A stretch of DNA of 64,000 nucleotides from Ipomoea triloba (lineage: Eukaryota; Streptophyta; Magnoliopsida; Solanales; Convolvulaceae), in contig NC_044916.1 of NCBI RefSeq assembly GCF_003576645.1, forward strand, positions 32,069,691 to 32,133,690. The letters run 5' to 3'. Each line of letters opens with the position of its first letter. Position 1 is the first letter of the stretch. The notes below the pieces were generated by a model. The model was given only the letters and a program-made list of their open reading frames with translations, was not told the origin of the DNA and searched no databases. Of this stretch, positions 1 through 10,077 are shown in pieces. The position numbers and the translations under genes are program-made.

Positions 1-1650
1 CTCTGTACTACTCCGCCGTTGAGTGCATATGATGTCAAAGAGTTGAAACAGAGAACTCGAGATTTGTATCAGGTGAATATGATGCTTGATGGTTTGCCTT
101 TGATGAGATATGCCAGTCAGATGGGGATTACGTTTCAGTGGACAGGGTTTCCTGTTGGGTTCACAGATATGTACTCTAATGGTGATTACCTCATCAATCA
201 CCTGAAATTCAGGGTCCGTGTTCATAAGCACGAGGAGAAAGATGAGAGCTTTCAGTCGCAGATGATTGGTGTTGGAGAAGAAGGGGTTGCGGTCATTGAA
301 GAAGATGAGGATATGAATGGTTATGAAATTGTGGGCGTAGAGGTAGTCCCTTGTAGTGTCAAGTATGATCCTGAAGAAATGCGTGCACTCCACATGTATG
401 ATCATATTCCTCACCTAAACTGTCCCTTGGATCTTAACAAGTGTCAGGTAATCAGAGAGCAGGAAAGAGTATCATACACTTATGAAGTGGAATTTGTGAA
501 AAGTGATGTGAGATGGGAGTCCAGATGGGATGCTTATCTGGTTATGGAAGGCACCAGGGTGCACTGTCTTTCCATTCTCAGCTCTCTGGTACTGATCTTC
601 CTCTTGGCTGGGGGTGTTGTTATGATTCTCAAGAATACAGTCAAGAAACAAGCTTTCCAGCCACAGGGGAAAGAGGATCTTCCAGGATGGAGACTCATAA
701 TGGGGGATGTGTTCAGAGAACCAGGGCACTCCAAGCTTCTCTGTGTGATGATAGGAAATGGGGTTCAGATAACTGGAACTGCAATTCTCACTGTTGTTTT
801 TGCTGCCCTGGGATTCATATCACCAGCTTCCCCTCGCATGCTGTTGCTTGGGTTGATAGGGTTTTATCTTCTCCCAGGAATTTTATCTGGTTATACTGGA
901 GTAAGGCTTTGGATTACTCTCAAGGGGACTTCAGAAAACTGGAAATCTGTTTCTTTCTCAACTTCATGCTTCTTCCCTGGGATTGTTTTCGTCGTTCGTG
1001 TTCTCCTGGATTTCATTTACTGGGGAAACCATAGCACTGCAGCCATTTCCATGTATACATATCTTCAACTCTTGCTCCTTTGGTTCTGCATTTCAGTGCC
1101 TCTAACTCTCCTGGGAGGATACCTGGGGACAAAACCAGAAAGGACTCCACACCCTCTCCAAACTAACCATATTCCTAGAGAAATCACTGCCCCTAAATAC
1201 CATTCCTGGCTCCTTGTTCTTGTTGGGGGATCCATTGCATTCTCCACCATCTTTGTGGACCTCTTCTTCATCCTCTCTTCCATTTGGTTCGGGCGATTCT
1301 ACTACGCCTATGGTTTTCTGCTCATTGGCGTCGTGTTGTTGGTTGTCGTGTGTGCTCAAGTTTCTGTTGTGTTTACTTACATGAGGCTTCGAGCTGAGGA
1401 TTGGAAGTGGTGGTGGAAGGCATTCTTTGCTTCAGGATCTGCTGGCTTCTTTGTTTTCGCTTACTGTGCCTCTTACTTGATGTTTGACCTTAATGGGCTG
1501 AGTGGATTAGCACCCGCCATGATTTACCTGGGATACTCTCTGCTCATTTCAATGGCAGTCATGCTCTCCACTGGCGCCATTGGCTTCCTTACAGCGCTCT
1601 ACTTTGTGCGCTACCTTTACTCTTCTCTCAACATTGATGGCATTATCTGA
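1..1650 (+). CDS. Transmembrane 9 superfamily (TMN/nonaspanin) protein, 5' partial, frameshifted tail
   Basis: The frame is open from base 1, so the start and about 115 residues (signal peptide and first lumenal part) lie outside the window. What remains is the rest of the lumenal EMP70 domain, then nine hydrophobic segments. Family motifs seen include LPGWRLIMGDVFREPGHSK, GNGVQITGTAIL, GYLGTKPERTPHP and FILSSIWFGRFYYAYGF. TM9SF proteins sit in Golgi/endosomal membranes and have roles in sorting of membrane proteins. The closest relative is the complete gene 1.1 kb downstream. This copy has about 22 extra acidic residues in the lumenal domain (near 240-330) and a cytosolic loop about a dozen residues shorter after the first membrane segment. 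The frame stops at FVRYLYSSLNIDGII. Just past it, in another frame, lies DSDEETADLVAE, matching the paralog's tail, so a small indel has cut the C terminus. It may still be functional because all membrane segments are kept. Confidence 0.9.
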   Translation, partial: LCTTPPLSAYDVKELKQRTRDLYQVNMMLDGLPLMRYASQMGITFQWTGFPVGFTDMYSNGDYLINHLKFRVRVHKHEEKDESFQSQMIGVGEEGVAVIEEDEDMNGYEIVGVEVVPCSVKYDPEEMRALHMYDHIPHLNCPLDLNKCQVIREQERVSYTYEVEFVKSDVRWESRWDAYLVMEGTRVHCLSILSSLVLIFLLAGGVVMILKNTVKKQAFQPQGKEDLPGWRLIMGDVFREPGHSKLLCVMIGNGVQITGTAILTVVFAALGFISPASPRMLLLGLIGFYLLPGILSGYTGVRLWITLKGTSENWKSVSFSTSCFFPGIVFVVRVLLDFIYWGNHSTAAISMYTYLQLLLLWFCISVPLTLLGGYLGTKPERTPHPLQTNHIPREITAPKYHSWLLVLVGGSIAFSTIFVDLFFILSSIWFGRFYYAYGFLLIGVVLLVVVCAQVSVVFTYMRLRAEDWKWWWKAFFASGSAGFFVFAYCASYLMFDLNGLSGLAPAMIYLGYSLLISMAVMLSTGAIGFLTALYFVRYLYSSLNIDGII

Positions 1651-2114
1651 AAGATTCTGATGAAGAAACTGCAGACCTGGTTGCAGAGTGTTTCCTAGTA
1701 CTTACCTTAACTATGTTGCTTGCTTTTCTGTCTGTTGGTGTCAGTTACACAGCATAAATGACATCTGCATGTGTGTATAAGTATGTTTGTGATTCGCAGA
1801 GTAAACAGGAAGTGTCTGTGCTTCAGTAAAAGATTTGATACATGTAATATATAGATGCCAGTAATATGTACCAAAAAATGTCAATATTACTTATTGGGTG
1901 TGAATGAGATAATGCAAATTTATTTCACCCTTGAGGTTCTATGGTAAATTTGGGTCATAAATGGTTTTGGCTTGAGTATATGTTGTTGAGCTAATATTGA
2001 CTGAGTATTAGGGTAAATAGGTATTTCACTTGTTGAGTGATTAAATTTTGGAAAAAAGGGTTAAATAACCCTTGAACTATTAGAGAATCAAACAAGAATT
2101 AACTTAAGATTACA

Positions 2115-2250
2115 CTTTCTTTTTTTAATAATTGAGACTTGTGGTCTAGTGGCACCTGATTGCATCCCTACATGGAACGGGTAGGTTTGAACCTCAGTAG
2201 AGGTAATATTGATTCTTTTGTGCTTCATTTGGTTGAGAAGAGAAATAAAT
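2115..2250 (+). repeat. tRNA-derived SINE-like sequence
   Basis: There is an A-box-like TGGTCTAGTGG near 2131-2141, then a B-box-like GGTTTGAACCT about 50 bases later (near 2186). This is the arrangement of an internal RNA polymerase III promoter in plant SINEs. It does not fold as a full tRNA with an acceptor stem and is followed by T-rich DNA. No clear target duplication was seen, so this rests on box spacing only. Confidence 0.35.
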
Positions 2251-2430
2251 TGTTACAAAAAGTTAATTAATAGTGGACAAATAAGTCAAAATTAACTGAT
2301 AAGCTAACTATGTTACCACTTTAAATAGATTCTCCAATCTACTTACCAATTAACAAAGCTACTCAGTTAATAAAAGTGAACTTTGATTTGCCATAGTAGT
2401 TGGAATTTTTGATAGTGTATAGTCTTTCTT

Positions 2431-2451
2431 TTATATATATATATATATATA
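2431..2451. repeat. AT dinucleotide microsatellite
   Basis: About ten TA units in a row, upstream of the second TMN gene. Confidence 0.9.
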
Positions 2452-2769
2452 CTGATGACCGCCGGCGAGATTCCTGCTAACCAGACAACTGTATTGTTGT
2501 TATGAACGAAAAACATTATTAAAATGATCCCAATTGTCAACTTTCCATTATCAAATTGATTCCATATGAATTAGTCAAACTGTCTTGCAGATGTTCCAAG
2601 AAGAAGAAGATCACAAAGCCAAAAAGCCATCAGCCTTTAAGGCTTTAACCCATCCTCTAATCACTTCAAAATATCAAGAATGAGAAGAACAATAATCACA
2701 AAGTGATACACCACCTGTCTTTCACCCATTCACAAATCACTTGAACATCACTGGACCAGTTACAGAGCA

Positions 2770-4743
2770 ATGGCAGGGCCATTGATCTCAGGAGGGAGAT
2801 GCTTTTCTGCTTTCATTCTTTTTCTTCTTCTTCTCATTTCACAAGCTTGTGATGGATTCCTTCTCCCAAGAAGCTATAAACACTTATTTGCAAAGGAAGA
2901 TGAAGTTTATGTCAGAGTGAACTCTCTGACATCGATTGATACACAGCTTCCCTTCAGATACTACAGCCTGCCTTACTGCAAGCCTATAATGGGCATCGTG
3001 GAGAGCGCTCAGAATCTTGGGCAGATACTCATGGGAGATCAGGTCCTCAACTCGCCATACCGTTTACGCATGAATGTTAATGAGTCACTCTACCTCTGCA
3101 CTACTCCACCGTTGAGTGAATATGATGTCAAGTTGTTGAAGCAGACAACTCGAGATTTGTATCAGGTGAACATGATTCTTGATGATTTGCCTTTGATGAG
3201 ATATGACAGGCGAGGCGGGTTTGAGATCCGGTGGATAGGTTTTCCTGTTGGATACACAGCCATGGAGACTGATGATGATTACCTCATGAATCACCTCAAA
3301 TTCAGGGTCCTTCTTCATGAGCTTGAGGAGAAAGATTATGGAGAATTTTACGAGATTGTGGGGGTAGAGGTAGTCCCTTGTAGCATCAAGTATGATCCAG
3401 GAAAACTCCAAATGTATGATCCTATTCCTTCCCAAAGCTGTCCCTTAGAGCTTGACAAGTATCAGGTAATCAGAGAGAAAGAAAGAGTATCATTCAGTTA
3501 TGAAATCGAATTTGTGAAAAGTGAAGTGAGATGGGAGTCGAGATGGGATGCTTATCTGGCAACGGAAGACGCTCAAATCCACTGGTCTTCTATTGTAAAC
3601 TCACTGATAGTGATGCTCCTCTTTGCTGGTGGTGTTCATAAGATTCTCAAGAATTCAGTCGGAGCATATTGGGCAAGAAGGAACCAGGAGTTCAACAAAC
3701 AAGTTCATCAGGCAACACAGCCACAGGCGAAAGAGAAGCTTCCAGGATGGAGACTCATAAGAGGGGATGTGTTCAGAGAACCAGGACACTCCAAACTGCT
3801 TTGTGTGATGGTCGGAAATGGGGTTCAGATAACTGGAACAGCAATTCTCACTGTTGTTTTTGCAGCTCTTGGTTTCATGCCACCGGCTTCACAAGGCATG
3901 CTCCCGTTCGGGTTGATAGTGTTTTACCTTCTCTTAGGAGTCATAGCTGGTTATGCTGGTGTAAGGCTTTGGATAACTATCAAGGGGAGTCCAGAAGAGT
4001 GGAAGTCTGTTTCTTGGTCAATTGCCTGCTTCTTTCCCGGGTTCATCTGTGTTATTTTGGCTCTCCTGGATTTCATTTACAGGGAAAACCATAGTACTCG
4101 AGCCATCTCAATCTATGCACGTCTTCAACTCTATGTGCTTTGGTTCAGCATTTCAGTGCCCCTCAATCTATCGGGAGGATACCTGGCCGCACGAGCAGAA
4201 AGGACTCCACACCCTGTCCATACAAACCATGTTCCAAGAGAGATCACTGCACCTAGATATCGGTCCTGGTTTCTTGTTCTTGTTGGTGGATCCATTGTAT
4301 TCTCCGTTCTTTTTCTCCAGCTCTTCTTCATCCTCTCCAGCATCTGGCTCGGGCATTTCTATTCCGCCTTTGGCTTTCTGCTCATTGTCCTGCTGCTGTT
4401 GGTTGTTGTCTGCGCTCAAGTTTCTGTAGTGCTTACTTACCTGCGCCTTCGAGCTGAGGATTGGAAGTGGTGGTGGAACGCATTCTTTGCATCAGGATCC
4501 GCTGGCTTCTACGTTTTCTCCTACTGCGCCAATTACTTGATTCATGACCTCAACGGCTTGAGTGGATCAGCATCAGCCACGCTTTACCTCGGATACTCTC
4601 TGATCATTTCAATCGCAGTCATGCTCTCCACAGGCAGTGTCGGCTTCCTCACATCATTCTACTTTGTCCGCTACCTTTACTCTTCATTGGGCATTGAAGG
4701 TGACCAGAAATCTGAAGAAACCGTCGAGCTCATTGCAGAATGA
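2770..4743 (+). CDS. Transmembrane 9 superfamily (TMN/nonaspanin) protein, complete, single exon
   Basis: This 657-residue protein is the usual plant TM9SF length and intronless. It starts with a signal peptide (hydrophobic core FSAFILFLLLLISQACDG, cleavage likely near residue 29). The lumenal EMP70 domain (about 30-275) contains VNSLTSIDTQLPFRYYSLP. Membrane segment 1 is near 275-295, a basic cytosolic loop follows, then LPGWRLIRGDVFREPGHSK near 323 and eight more hydrophobic segments. Family role: Golgi/endosome membrane protein involved in trafficking of membrane cargo. The tail is unusual. Most plant TM9SF proteins end a few residues after the last membrane segment with a KXD/E COPI-binding motif. 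Here SSLGIEGDQ continues into a 15-20 residue acidic extension ending ELIAE, with no such motif at the end. The start at 2770 is the first ATG before a good signal peptide. It forms a tandem pair with the gene at 1-1650. Confidence 0.95.
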   Translation: MAGPLISGGRCFSAFILFLLLLISQACDGFLLPRSYKHLFAKEDEVYVRVNSLTSIDTQLPFRYYSLPYCKPIMGIVESAQNLGQILMGDQVLNSPYRLRMNVNESLYLCTTPPLSEYDVKLLKQTTRDLYQVNMILDDLPLMRYDRRGGFEIRWIGFPVGYTAMETDDDYLMNHLKFRVLLHELEEKDYGEFYEIVGVEVVPCSIKYDPGKLQMYDPIPSQSCPLELDKYQVIREKERVSFSYEIEFVKSEVRWESRWDAYLATEDAQIHWSSIVNSLIVMLLFAGGVHKILKNSVGAYWARRNQEFNKQVHQATQPQAKEKLPGWRLIRGDVFREPGHSKLLCVMVGNGVQITGTAILTVVFAALGFMPPASQGMLPFGLIVFYLLLGVIAGYAGVRLWITIKGSPEEWKSVSWSIACFFPGFICVILALLDFIYRENHSTRAISIYARLQLYVLWFSISVPLNLSGGYLAARAERTPHPVHTNHVPREITAPRYRSWFLVLVGGSIVFSVLFLQLFFILSSIWLGHFYSAFGFLLIVLLLLVVVCAQVSVVLTYLRLRAEDWKWWWNAFFASGSAGFYVFSYCANYLIHDLNGLSGSASATLYLGYSLIISIAVMLSTGSVGFLTSFYFVRYLYSSLGIEGDQKSEETVELIAE

Positions 4744-5858
4744 TTCCTGCAACCCACTTCTGTGATATGTATGTTCATCTAAGCTGTGTTGCCCGCCTTT
4801 TCTCTTTTCATGTCAGTTAAATGGCATAAATATAATTTGCAAGTATATAAGCATGCTTTTTAATTTTCAAGAAATGCAAAATAAGTACATAAAAATGTTC
4901 TTAATTCAGAAAAAAAAAAAAAAAACAAAAACAAAAACAAAAAAAAAAAAGAAGGAAAGATTTGACAAGTATACATTAACGCCTATGATCTACAAGAACT
5001 GTGAAGAACATATAATTCCTTCAACACATAAACAATAGCAGCAACAGACCTAGCAACCAGTTGCAACAAGGGAAAATATGCCAACTTTAGCTTCGTAGCA
5101 TCCACATTGCGCAGCGCTTCAGTCAATTTGGAAAAGCAAAAGTAAATCTCTTCTTATATAACATGAATGCAAGGTCACCCAAGCATTTGAGGCGCTGTAT
5201 CAATTAAAATGATAACGCAAAATAAATTATCACACACTAAAAAGATCATAGGTGTAGAAAAGAAATTCATTCTACAATATTATTTCCAAAATCAATAATA
5301 GGCAGAAGCATTTTGTAGGGAATTTAGTCACGCCAATCTGCGATATTAATAAGAAAAAGCATCTTATACCTAAACTCCATGATATCTTGACAGATTCTGA
5401 AGCTCAAGTAAAGTGTATATATATATTTGTAAAGGAATGTGTTGAAAGGATTGTGAAGAGCGAGTAGTAAAAATCCACAGATAATATGTAAAGAACTTTG
5501 AGTAGTTAGCAGGGAAGTATCCTTGAAAGATTTAAGACTTAGAACTGGAGAGAAACATTTCAGCAGGAACAAAGATTAAAATAAAAAAAACATGAAAACA
5601 CATTTTGTAGGAAATTCCGGATGGTTGAGTTTTCCAGGAAAATAATGTAATAAAAGGTAACTGTAACATCATTGAAAGTCGGATCAAATTAATTATAGAA
5701 TATTTTTGAAAGGAAAACTTAAGCCTAGTCGAATAGCTTATAGCTTATTAACAGCCTATGGTTCAAGTGAGACCAAAGCAGTATGAACAACATTGCAACA
5801 TGAAAATAAAAAGCAATTAATTGAATTTGTAGCTGGCCATTGCACACTTACTAGTTGT
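4744..5858. other. Intergenic region with A-rich tract
   Basis: This holds the 3' UTR of the TMN gene, a long A-rich low-complexity tract at about 4910-4952, and the convergent 3' flank of the minus-strand EDR2_C gene. A donor-like AGTAAGTG lies just past the latter's stop codon, so a 3' UTR intron is possible. No other gene was seen. Confidence 0.6.
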
Positions 5859-7958
5859 CTAGATTTCATCATTTTTCTCTCCATCGACAACCCCATTGGT
5901 ATGTGATTCTCCAGAACTAGCACCACTTTCTTGAGCAGGCATTTCATGACTTTTCTCTTCATCGGCAACCACATTGGTATGTGATTCTCCAGAACTAGCA
6001 CCACTTTCTTGAGCAGGCATTTCATCACTTTTCTCTCCATCAACCACCGCATCGGTATGTGGTTCTCCAGAACTAGCACCACTTTCTTGAGCAGGCATTT
6101 CATCTCTCTCTCCATCAACCACCGCATCGGTATGTGGTTCTCCAGAACTAGCACCACTTTCTTGAGCAGGCATTTCATCTCTCTCTCCATCAACCACCGC
6201 ATCGGTATGTGGTTCTCCAGAACTAGCACCACTTTCTTGAGCAGGCATTTCATGACTTTTCTCTTCATCGGCAACCACATTGGTATGTGATTCTCCAGAA
6301 CTAGCACCACTTTCTTGAGCAGGCATTTCATCACTTTTCTCTCCATCAACCACCGCATCGGTATGTGGTTCTCCAGAACTAGCACCACTTTCTTGAGCAG
6401 GAATTCCATGGTTTTTCTCTTCATCGACAACCACATTGGCATGTGATTCTCCAGAACTAGCACCACTTTCTTGAGCAGGCATTTCATCACTCTCTCCATC
6501 AACCACCGCATCGGTATGTGATTCTCCAGAACTAGCACCACTTTCTTGAGCAGGCATTTCATAATTTTTCTCTCCATCAACAACCACATCAGTATGTGAT
6601 TCTCCAGAACTAGCACCACTTTCTTGAGCAGGAATTTCATGGATTTTCTCTCCATCAACAACCACATTGGTATGTAATTCTCCAGAACTAACGCCACTTT
6701 CTTGAGCAGGCATTTGATCAGTTTTCTCTCCATCGACAACCACATTGGTATGTGATTCCCCAGAACTAGCTCCACTTTCTTGAGCAGGCATTTCATCACT
6801 TTTCTCTTCACCGACAACCCCATTGGTATGTGATTCTCCAGAACTTGCGCCACTTTCTTGAGCAGGGATTTTATCACTTTTCTCTCCATCGGCAACCCCA
6901 TTCACATTTGATTCTCCAGAACTAGCACCACTTTCTTGAGCAGGCATTTCATCACTTTTCTCTCCATCAACAACCCCATTGGTATGTGTTTCTCCAGAAC
7001 TAGCGCCACGTTCTTGAACATGCATTTCATCACTTTTCTCTCCATCGACAACCCCATTGGTATGTGATTCTCCAGAAGTACCAGAACTGGTTTCACTTTC
7101 TTGACCCTTACGCAATCGTGACAAACTACTTCCAAGTGACTTCCATAACCGTGCAAATGATGATTTTGTCCTTTCCAATTTCCGCTGAGGTGGGATTTCA
7201 ACTGGAATTGCTGATTCGGGGTTCAGCTCAGAGAATCTTATAGCTCCAAGAAGTCGTTCTGGAAGTTCTGATTCAGTCTGGCTCTCAATGAGAAAAGCTA
7301 AATCAACAGTGAGCTTTGTTAAATAATTGAATGCAAGATGAACAATTGCATTTGCAACCACAGAGGATCCAATATCTACATCTATTTCTATGAAATTGTC
7401 TCCAGCACAATAACTGCAATTAAGTGCCCGCCCAATTACACAAATAGCCTGCTCTCCAACTGCTTTTTTTACAATCCAAGGTCCTTTAAAAATATTGGCT
7501 ACCAATTTTAGTCTCGAAGTTCTAAATTCAAGATCTCCTTTCATGAACTGATCCATCAATGATCCCTCCACGATGGACCCCACAGCAACAAAGTATGCAA
7601 CAGCACTGTAGTTTTCCTTAGTAGGAACTTGCAAGTTGAAAGCCCAAACAAAAGGCTTCGGACCCGATGGAAATTCTTCCTCAAGAGCCTTCCTAATACG
7701 GTTTTTGGGATTATGCAAGAGATCAGAAAGTTTTGAAGGACCTCTGATCCAATCAAAACCTAGAGGCTTCAGAAGATATTCACCCCCCGGAATTTTGACT
7801 TTATTTGAAAAGTACTCTGGGCCTCTCACCATGAAAATATCCCCAGATGGAGACGCCCAACCAGTGGAACAATTATCAGGATCAAGATATGGAACAGGAC
7901 CTTCTGATCTCACCCTTTTTATCCATTCAGGATCATCATCACCACAGGGTTGCGCCAT
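5859..7958 (-). CDS. EDR2_C (DUF1336) domain protein with long tandem-repeat tail
   Basis: This 699-residue frame starts at MAQPCGDDDPEWIKRV. The frame is open 29 codons further upstream, but that stretch looks like intron or UTR. Residues of about 10-240 match the C-terminal domain of ENHANCED DISEASE RESISTANCE 2 (DUF1336). Visible motifs are GWASPSGDIFMVRG, FVWAFNLQVP, FRTSRLKLVANIFKGPW and NFIEIDVDIGSSVVANA. EDR2-type proteins are linked to lipid binding and negative control of cell death, but stand-alone DUF1336 proteins have no firmly known job. A basic, Ser-rich linker (about 245-290) leads to 16 copies of a 26-residue acidic repeat reaching the stop. No signal peptide, START or PH domain is present. 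The domain is confident; the tail is very unusual for the family and probably disordered. A second copy of the 5' part at 8166-9419 looks like an assembly duplicate. Confidence 0.85.
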   Translation of the reverse strand: MAQPCGDDDPEWIKRVRSEGPVPYLDPDNCSTGWASPSGDIFMVRGPEYFSNKVKIPGGEYLLKPLGFDWIRGPSKLSDLLHNPKNRIRKALEEEFPSGPKPFVWAFNLQVPTKENYSAVAYFVAVGSIVEGSLMDQFMKGDLEFRTSRLKLVANIFKGPWIVKKAVGEQAICVIGRALNCSYCAGDNFIEIDVDIGSSVVANAIVHLAFNYLTKLTVDLAFLIESQTESELPERLLGAIRFSELNPESAIPVEIPPQRKLERTKSSFARLWKSLGSSLSRLRKGQESETSSGTSGESHTNGVVDGEKSDEMHVQERGASSGETHTNGVVDGEKSDEMPAQESGASSGESNVNGVADGEKSDKIPAQESGASSGESHTNGVVGEEKSDEMPAQESGASSGESHTNVVVDGEKTDQMPAQESGVSSGELHTNVVVDGEKIHEIPAQESGASSGESHTDVVVDGEKNYEMPAQESGASSGESHTDAVVDGESDEMPAQESGASSGESHANVVVDEEKNHGIPAQESGASSGEPHTDAVVDGEKSDEMPAQESGASSGESHTNVVADEEKSHEMPAQESGASSGEPHTDAVVDGERDEMPAQESGASSGEPHTDAVVDGERDEMPAQESGASSGEPHTDAVVDGEKSDEMPAQESGASSGESHTNVVADEEKSHEMPAQESGASSGESHTNGVVDGEKNDEI
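5870..7075 (-). repeat. 78-bp coding tandem repeat, about 16 copies
   Basis: The consensus unit on the minus strand encodes roughly GESHTNVVVDGEKSDE plus MPAQESGASS. Most units are 78 bp; a few are 72 bp, with in-frame loss of two residues (for example VVDGERDE in place of VVDGEKSDE). All length changes are multiples of three, so the frame is preserved. Outer copies (first and last) are more diverged than inner ones, as expected from unequal crossing-over or slippage. Confidence 0.95.
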
Positions 7959-8164
7959 ATGCAGAAAATGTAGTCTGTGCCACCAATAAATTGCATAATG
8001 AGGGGATTTTAGAACAATAAACATTGAAAAAGTCGGGCTGAACAATCAGAAATTCCATCCATTGAAATGCAAACAAATTCGTGCAATTTGTCTATAAGAC
8101 TATATTTAGAAAGCCGATCCTAGAATGAACCTAAAACATATGCAACATGAAGAATCATTATAGA

Positions 8165-8165
8165 N
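8165..8165. other. Single-N contig junction
   Basis: The sequence before the N (to 8164) ends exactly where the block after it reaches its own end (9418), and the block after the N repeats what lies from about 6912. This is the signature of two overlapping contigs placed end to end instead of merged. Confidence 0.85.
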
Positions 8166-9419
8166 TGATTCTCCAGAACTAGCACCACTTTCTTGAGCAG
8201 GCATTTCATCACTTTTCTCTCCATCAACAACCCCATTGGTATGTGTTTCTCCAGAACTAGCGCCACGTTCTTGAACATGCATTTCATCACTTTTCTCTCC
8301 ATCGACAACCCCATTGGTATGTGATTCTCCAGAAGTACCAGAACTGGTTTCACTTTCTTGACCCTTACGCAATCGTGACAAACTACTTCCAAGTGACTTC
8401 CATAACCGTGCAAATGATGATTTTGTCCTTTCCAATTTCCGCTGAGGTGGGATTTCAACTGGAATTGCTGATTCGGGGTTCAGCTCAGAGAATCTTATAG
8501 CTCCAAGAAGTCGTTCTGGAAGTTCTGATTCAGTCTGGCTCTCAATGAGAAAAGCTAAATCAACAGTGAGCTTTGTTAAATAATTGAATGCAAGATGAAC
8601 AATTGCATTTGCAACCACAGAGGATCCAATATCTACATCTATTTCTATGAAATTGTCTCCAGCACAATAACTGCAATTAAGTGCCCGCCCAATTACACAA
8701 ATAGCCTGCTCTCCAACTGCTTTTTTTACAATCCAAGGTCCTTTAAAAATATTGGCTACCAATTTTAGTCTCGAAGTTCTAAATTCAAGATCTCCTTTCA
8801 TGAACTGATCCATCAATGATCCCTCCACGATGGACCCCACAGCAACAAAGTATGCAACAGCACTGTAGTTTTCCTTAGTAGGAACTTGCAAGTTGAAAGC
8901 CCAAACAAAAGGCTTCGGACCCGATGGAAATTCTTCCTCAAGAGCCTTCCTAATACGGTTTTTGGGATTATGCAAGAGATCAGAAAGTTTTGAAGGACCT
9001 CTGATCCAATCAAAACCTAGAGGCTTCAGAAGATATTCACCCCCCGGAATTTTGACTTTATTTGAAAAGTACTCTGGGCCTCTCACCATGAAAATATCCC
9101 CAGATGGAGACGCCCAACCAGTGGAACAATTATCAGGATCAAGATATGGAACAGGACCTTCTGATCTCACCCTTTTTATCCATTCAGGATCATCATCACC
9201 ACAGGGTTGCGCCATATGCAGAAAATGTAGTCTGTGCCACCAATAAATTGCATAATGAGGGGATTTTAGAACAATAAACATTGAAAAAGTCGGGCTGAAC
9301 AATCAGAAATTCCATCCATTGAAATGCAAACAAATTCGTGCAATTTGTCTATAAGACTATATTTAGAAAGCCGATCCTAGAATGAACCTAAAACATATGC
9401 AACATGAAGAATCATTATA
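8166..9419 (-). pseudogene. Second copy of the EDR2_C gene 5' part, probable assembly duplicate
   Basis: About 1.25 kb repeats 6912-8164 with no difference that I could find, covering the start codon (near 9215), the whole DUF1336 domain and the first three repeat units, and then stops at the N. A real tandem duplication this recent is possible. However, the break exactly at an N, the perfect identity and the shared end point make a duplicated contig overlap much more likely. If so, the real gene has one copy, and its upstream DNA is what follows 9419. Confidence 0.8.
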
Positions 9420-10029
9420 GAAGAAAGCATAGAAATGTAAATTCTTCAGTAACATGAAACTTATGTGGTATACCTATACCCCAATTGTGCAAAACAATTA
9501 TTGAAGCAAAAACTATGAAGAAGTCAGAATAGCTGAGTCAACATCCATGATTGCAGTTCACTTCAGTAACCAAGTTTTAAAGTTCTAAGTTATAGCTTAG
9601 TATACCACCATTTTATTTCCTGATGGTTGGATAAAGCTCCCCATATAAAAATTAATAAGCTCCACAAACAAAATCCCCCCTTCTCAGCACTGTTCCTTGC
9701 ATTAACTCGTTACACCACACTTTTTGCCCTCTTCCCCTTCCTAATAATATAGTCAATTCTGAGTTGTACCATGGGAGGCATACATACCTTGACCTTTCCT
9801 ATCTTCAAGAAAAAGTTGAAACAAAGAAACTGAACCCATGTTCAACTTCTTGAACACTAGACACTACAGACTTTCACATTAAAAACAGAGCAAGATCTAC
9901 CAAACAAGACAAAAGGTGGGATTCTGACAAGACATTGCATTTCTAATTGTCATCAATCCCACAAGGTCATCCGAGTATATGTCTCGAGCATTTAAACATT
10001 CAACCAACACCAGCCAGATGATTATTATG

Positions 10030-10077
<48 letters not shown>

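Larger units (their letters stand above)
1651..2769. other. Spacer between the two TMN genes
   Basis: It holds the 3' UTR of the first gene, a SINE-like stretch near 2115-2250, an AT dinucleotide run at 2431-2451, and the probable promoter and 5' UTR of the second gene (about 2600-2769). I see no further coding region. Confidence 0.6.

Noticed and set aside
513..1034. Alternative-frame ORFs inside the TMN genes (also 3669-4094, 4022-4429)
   Set aside because: They are shadows of the conserved TMN frame, without family features.
2115..2250. Possible tRNA gene
   Set aside because: A- and B-box-like words are present, but I could not form an acceptor stem or anticodon arm, so I call it SINE-like.
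5870..7075. Possible CRISPR-like array
   Set aside because: The repeats are contiguous coding units without spacers, in a plant gene.
8106..9302. Second EDR2_C gene in tandem
   Set aside because: Apparent perfect identity and an N at the joint indicate a duplicated contig overlap, not a second gene.
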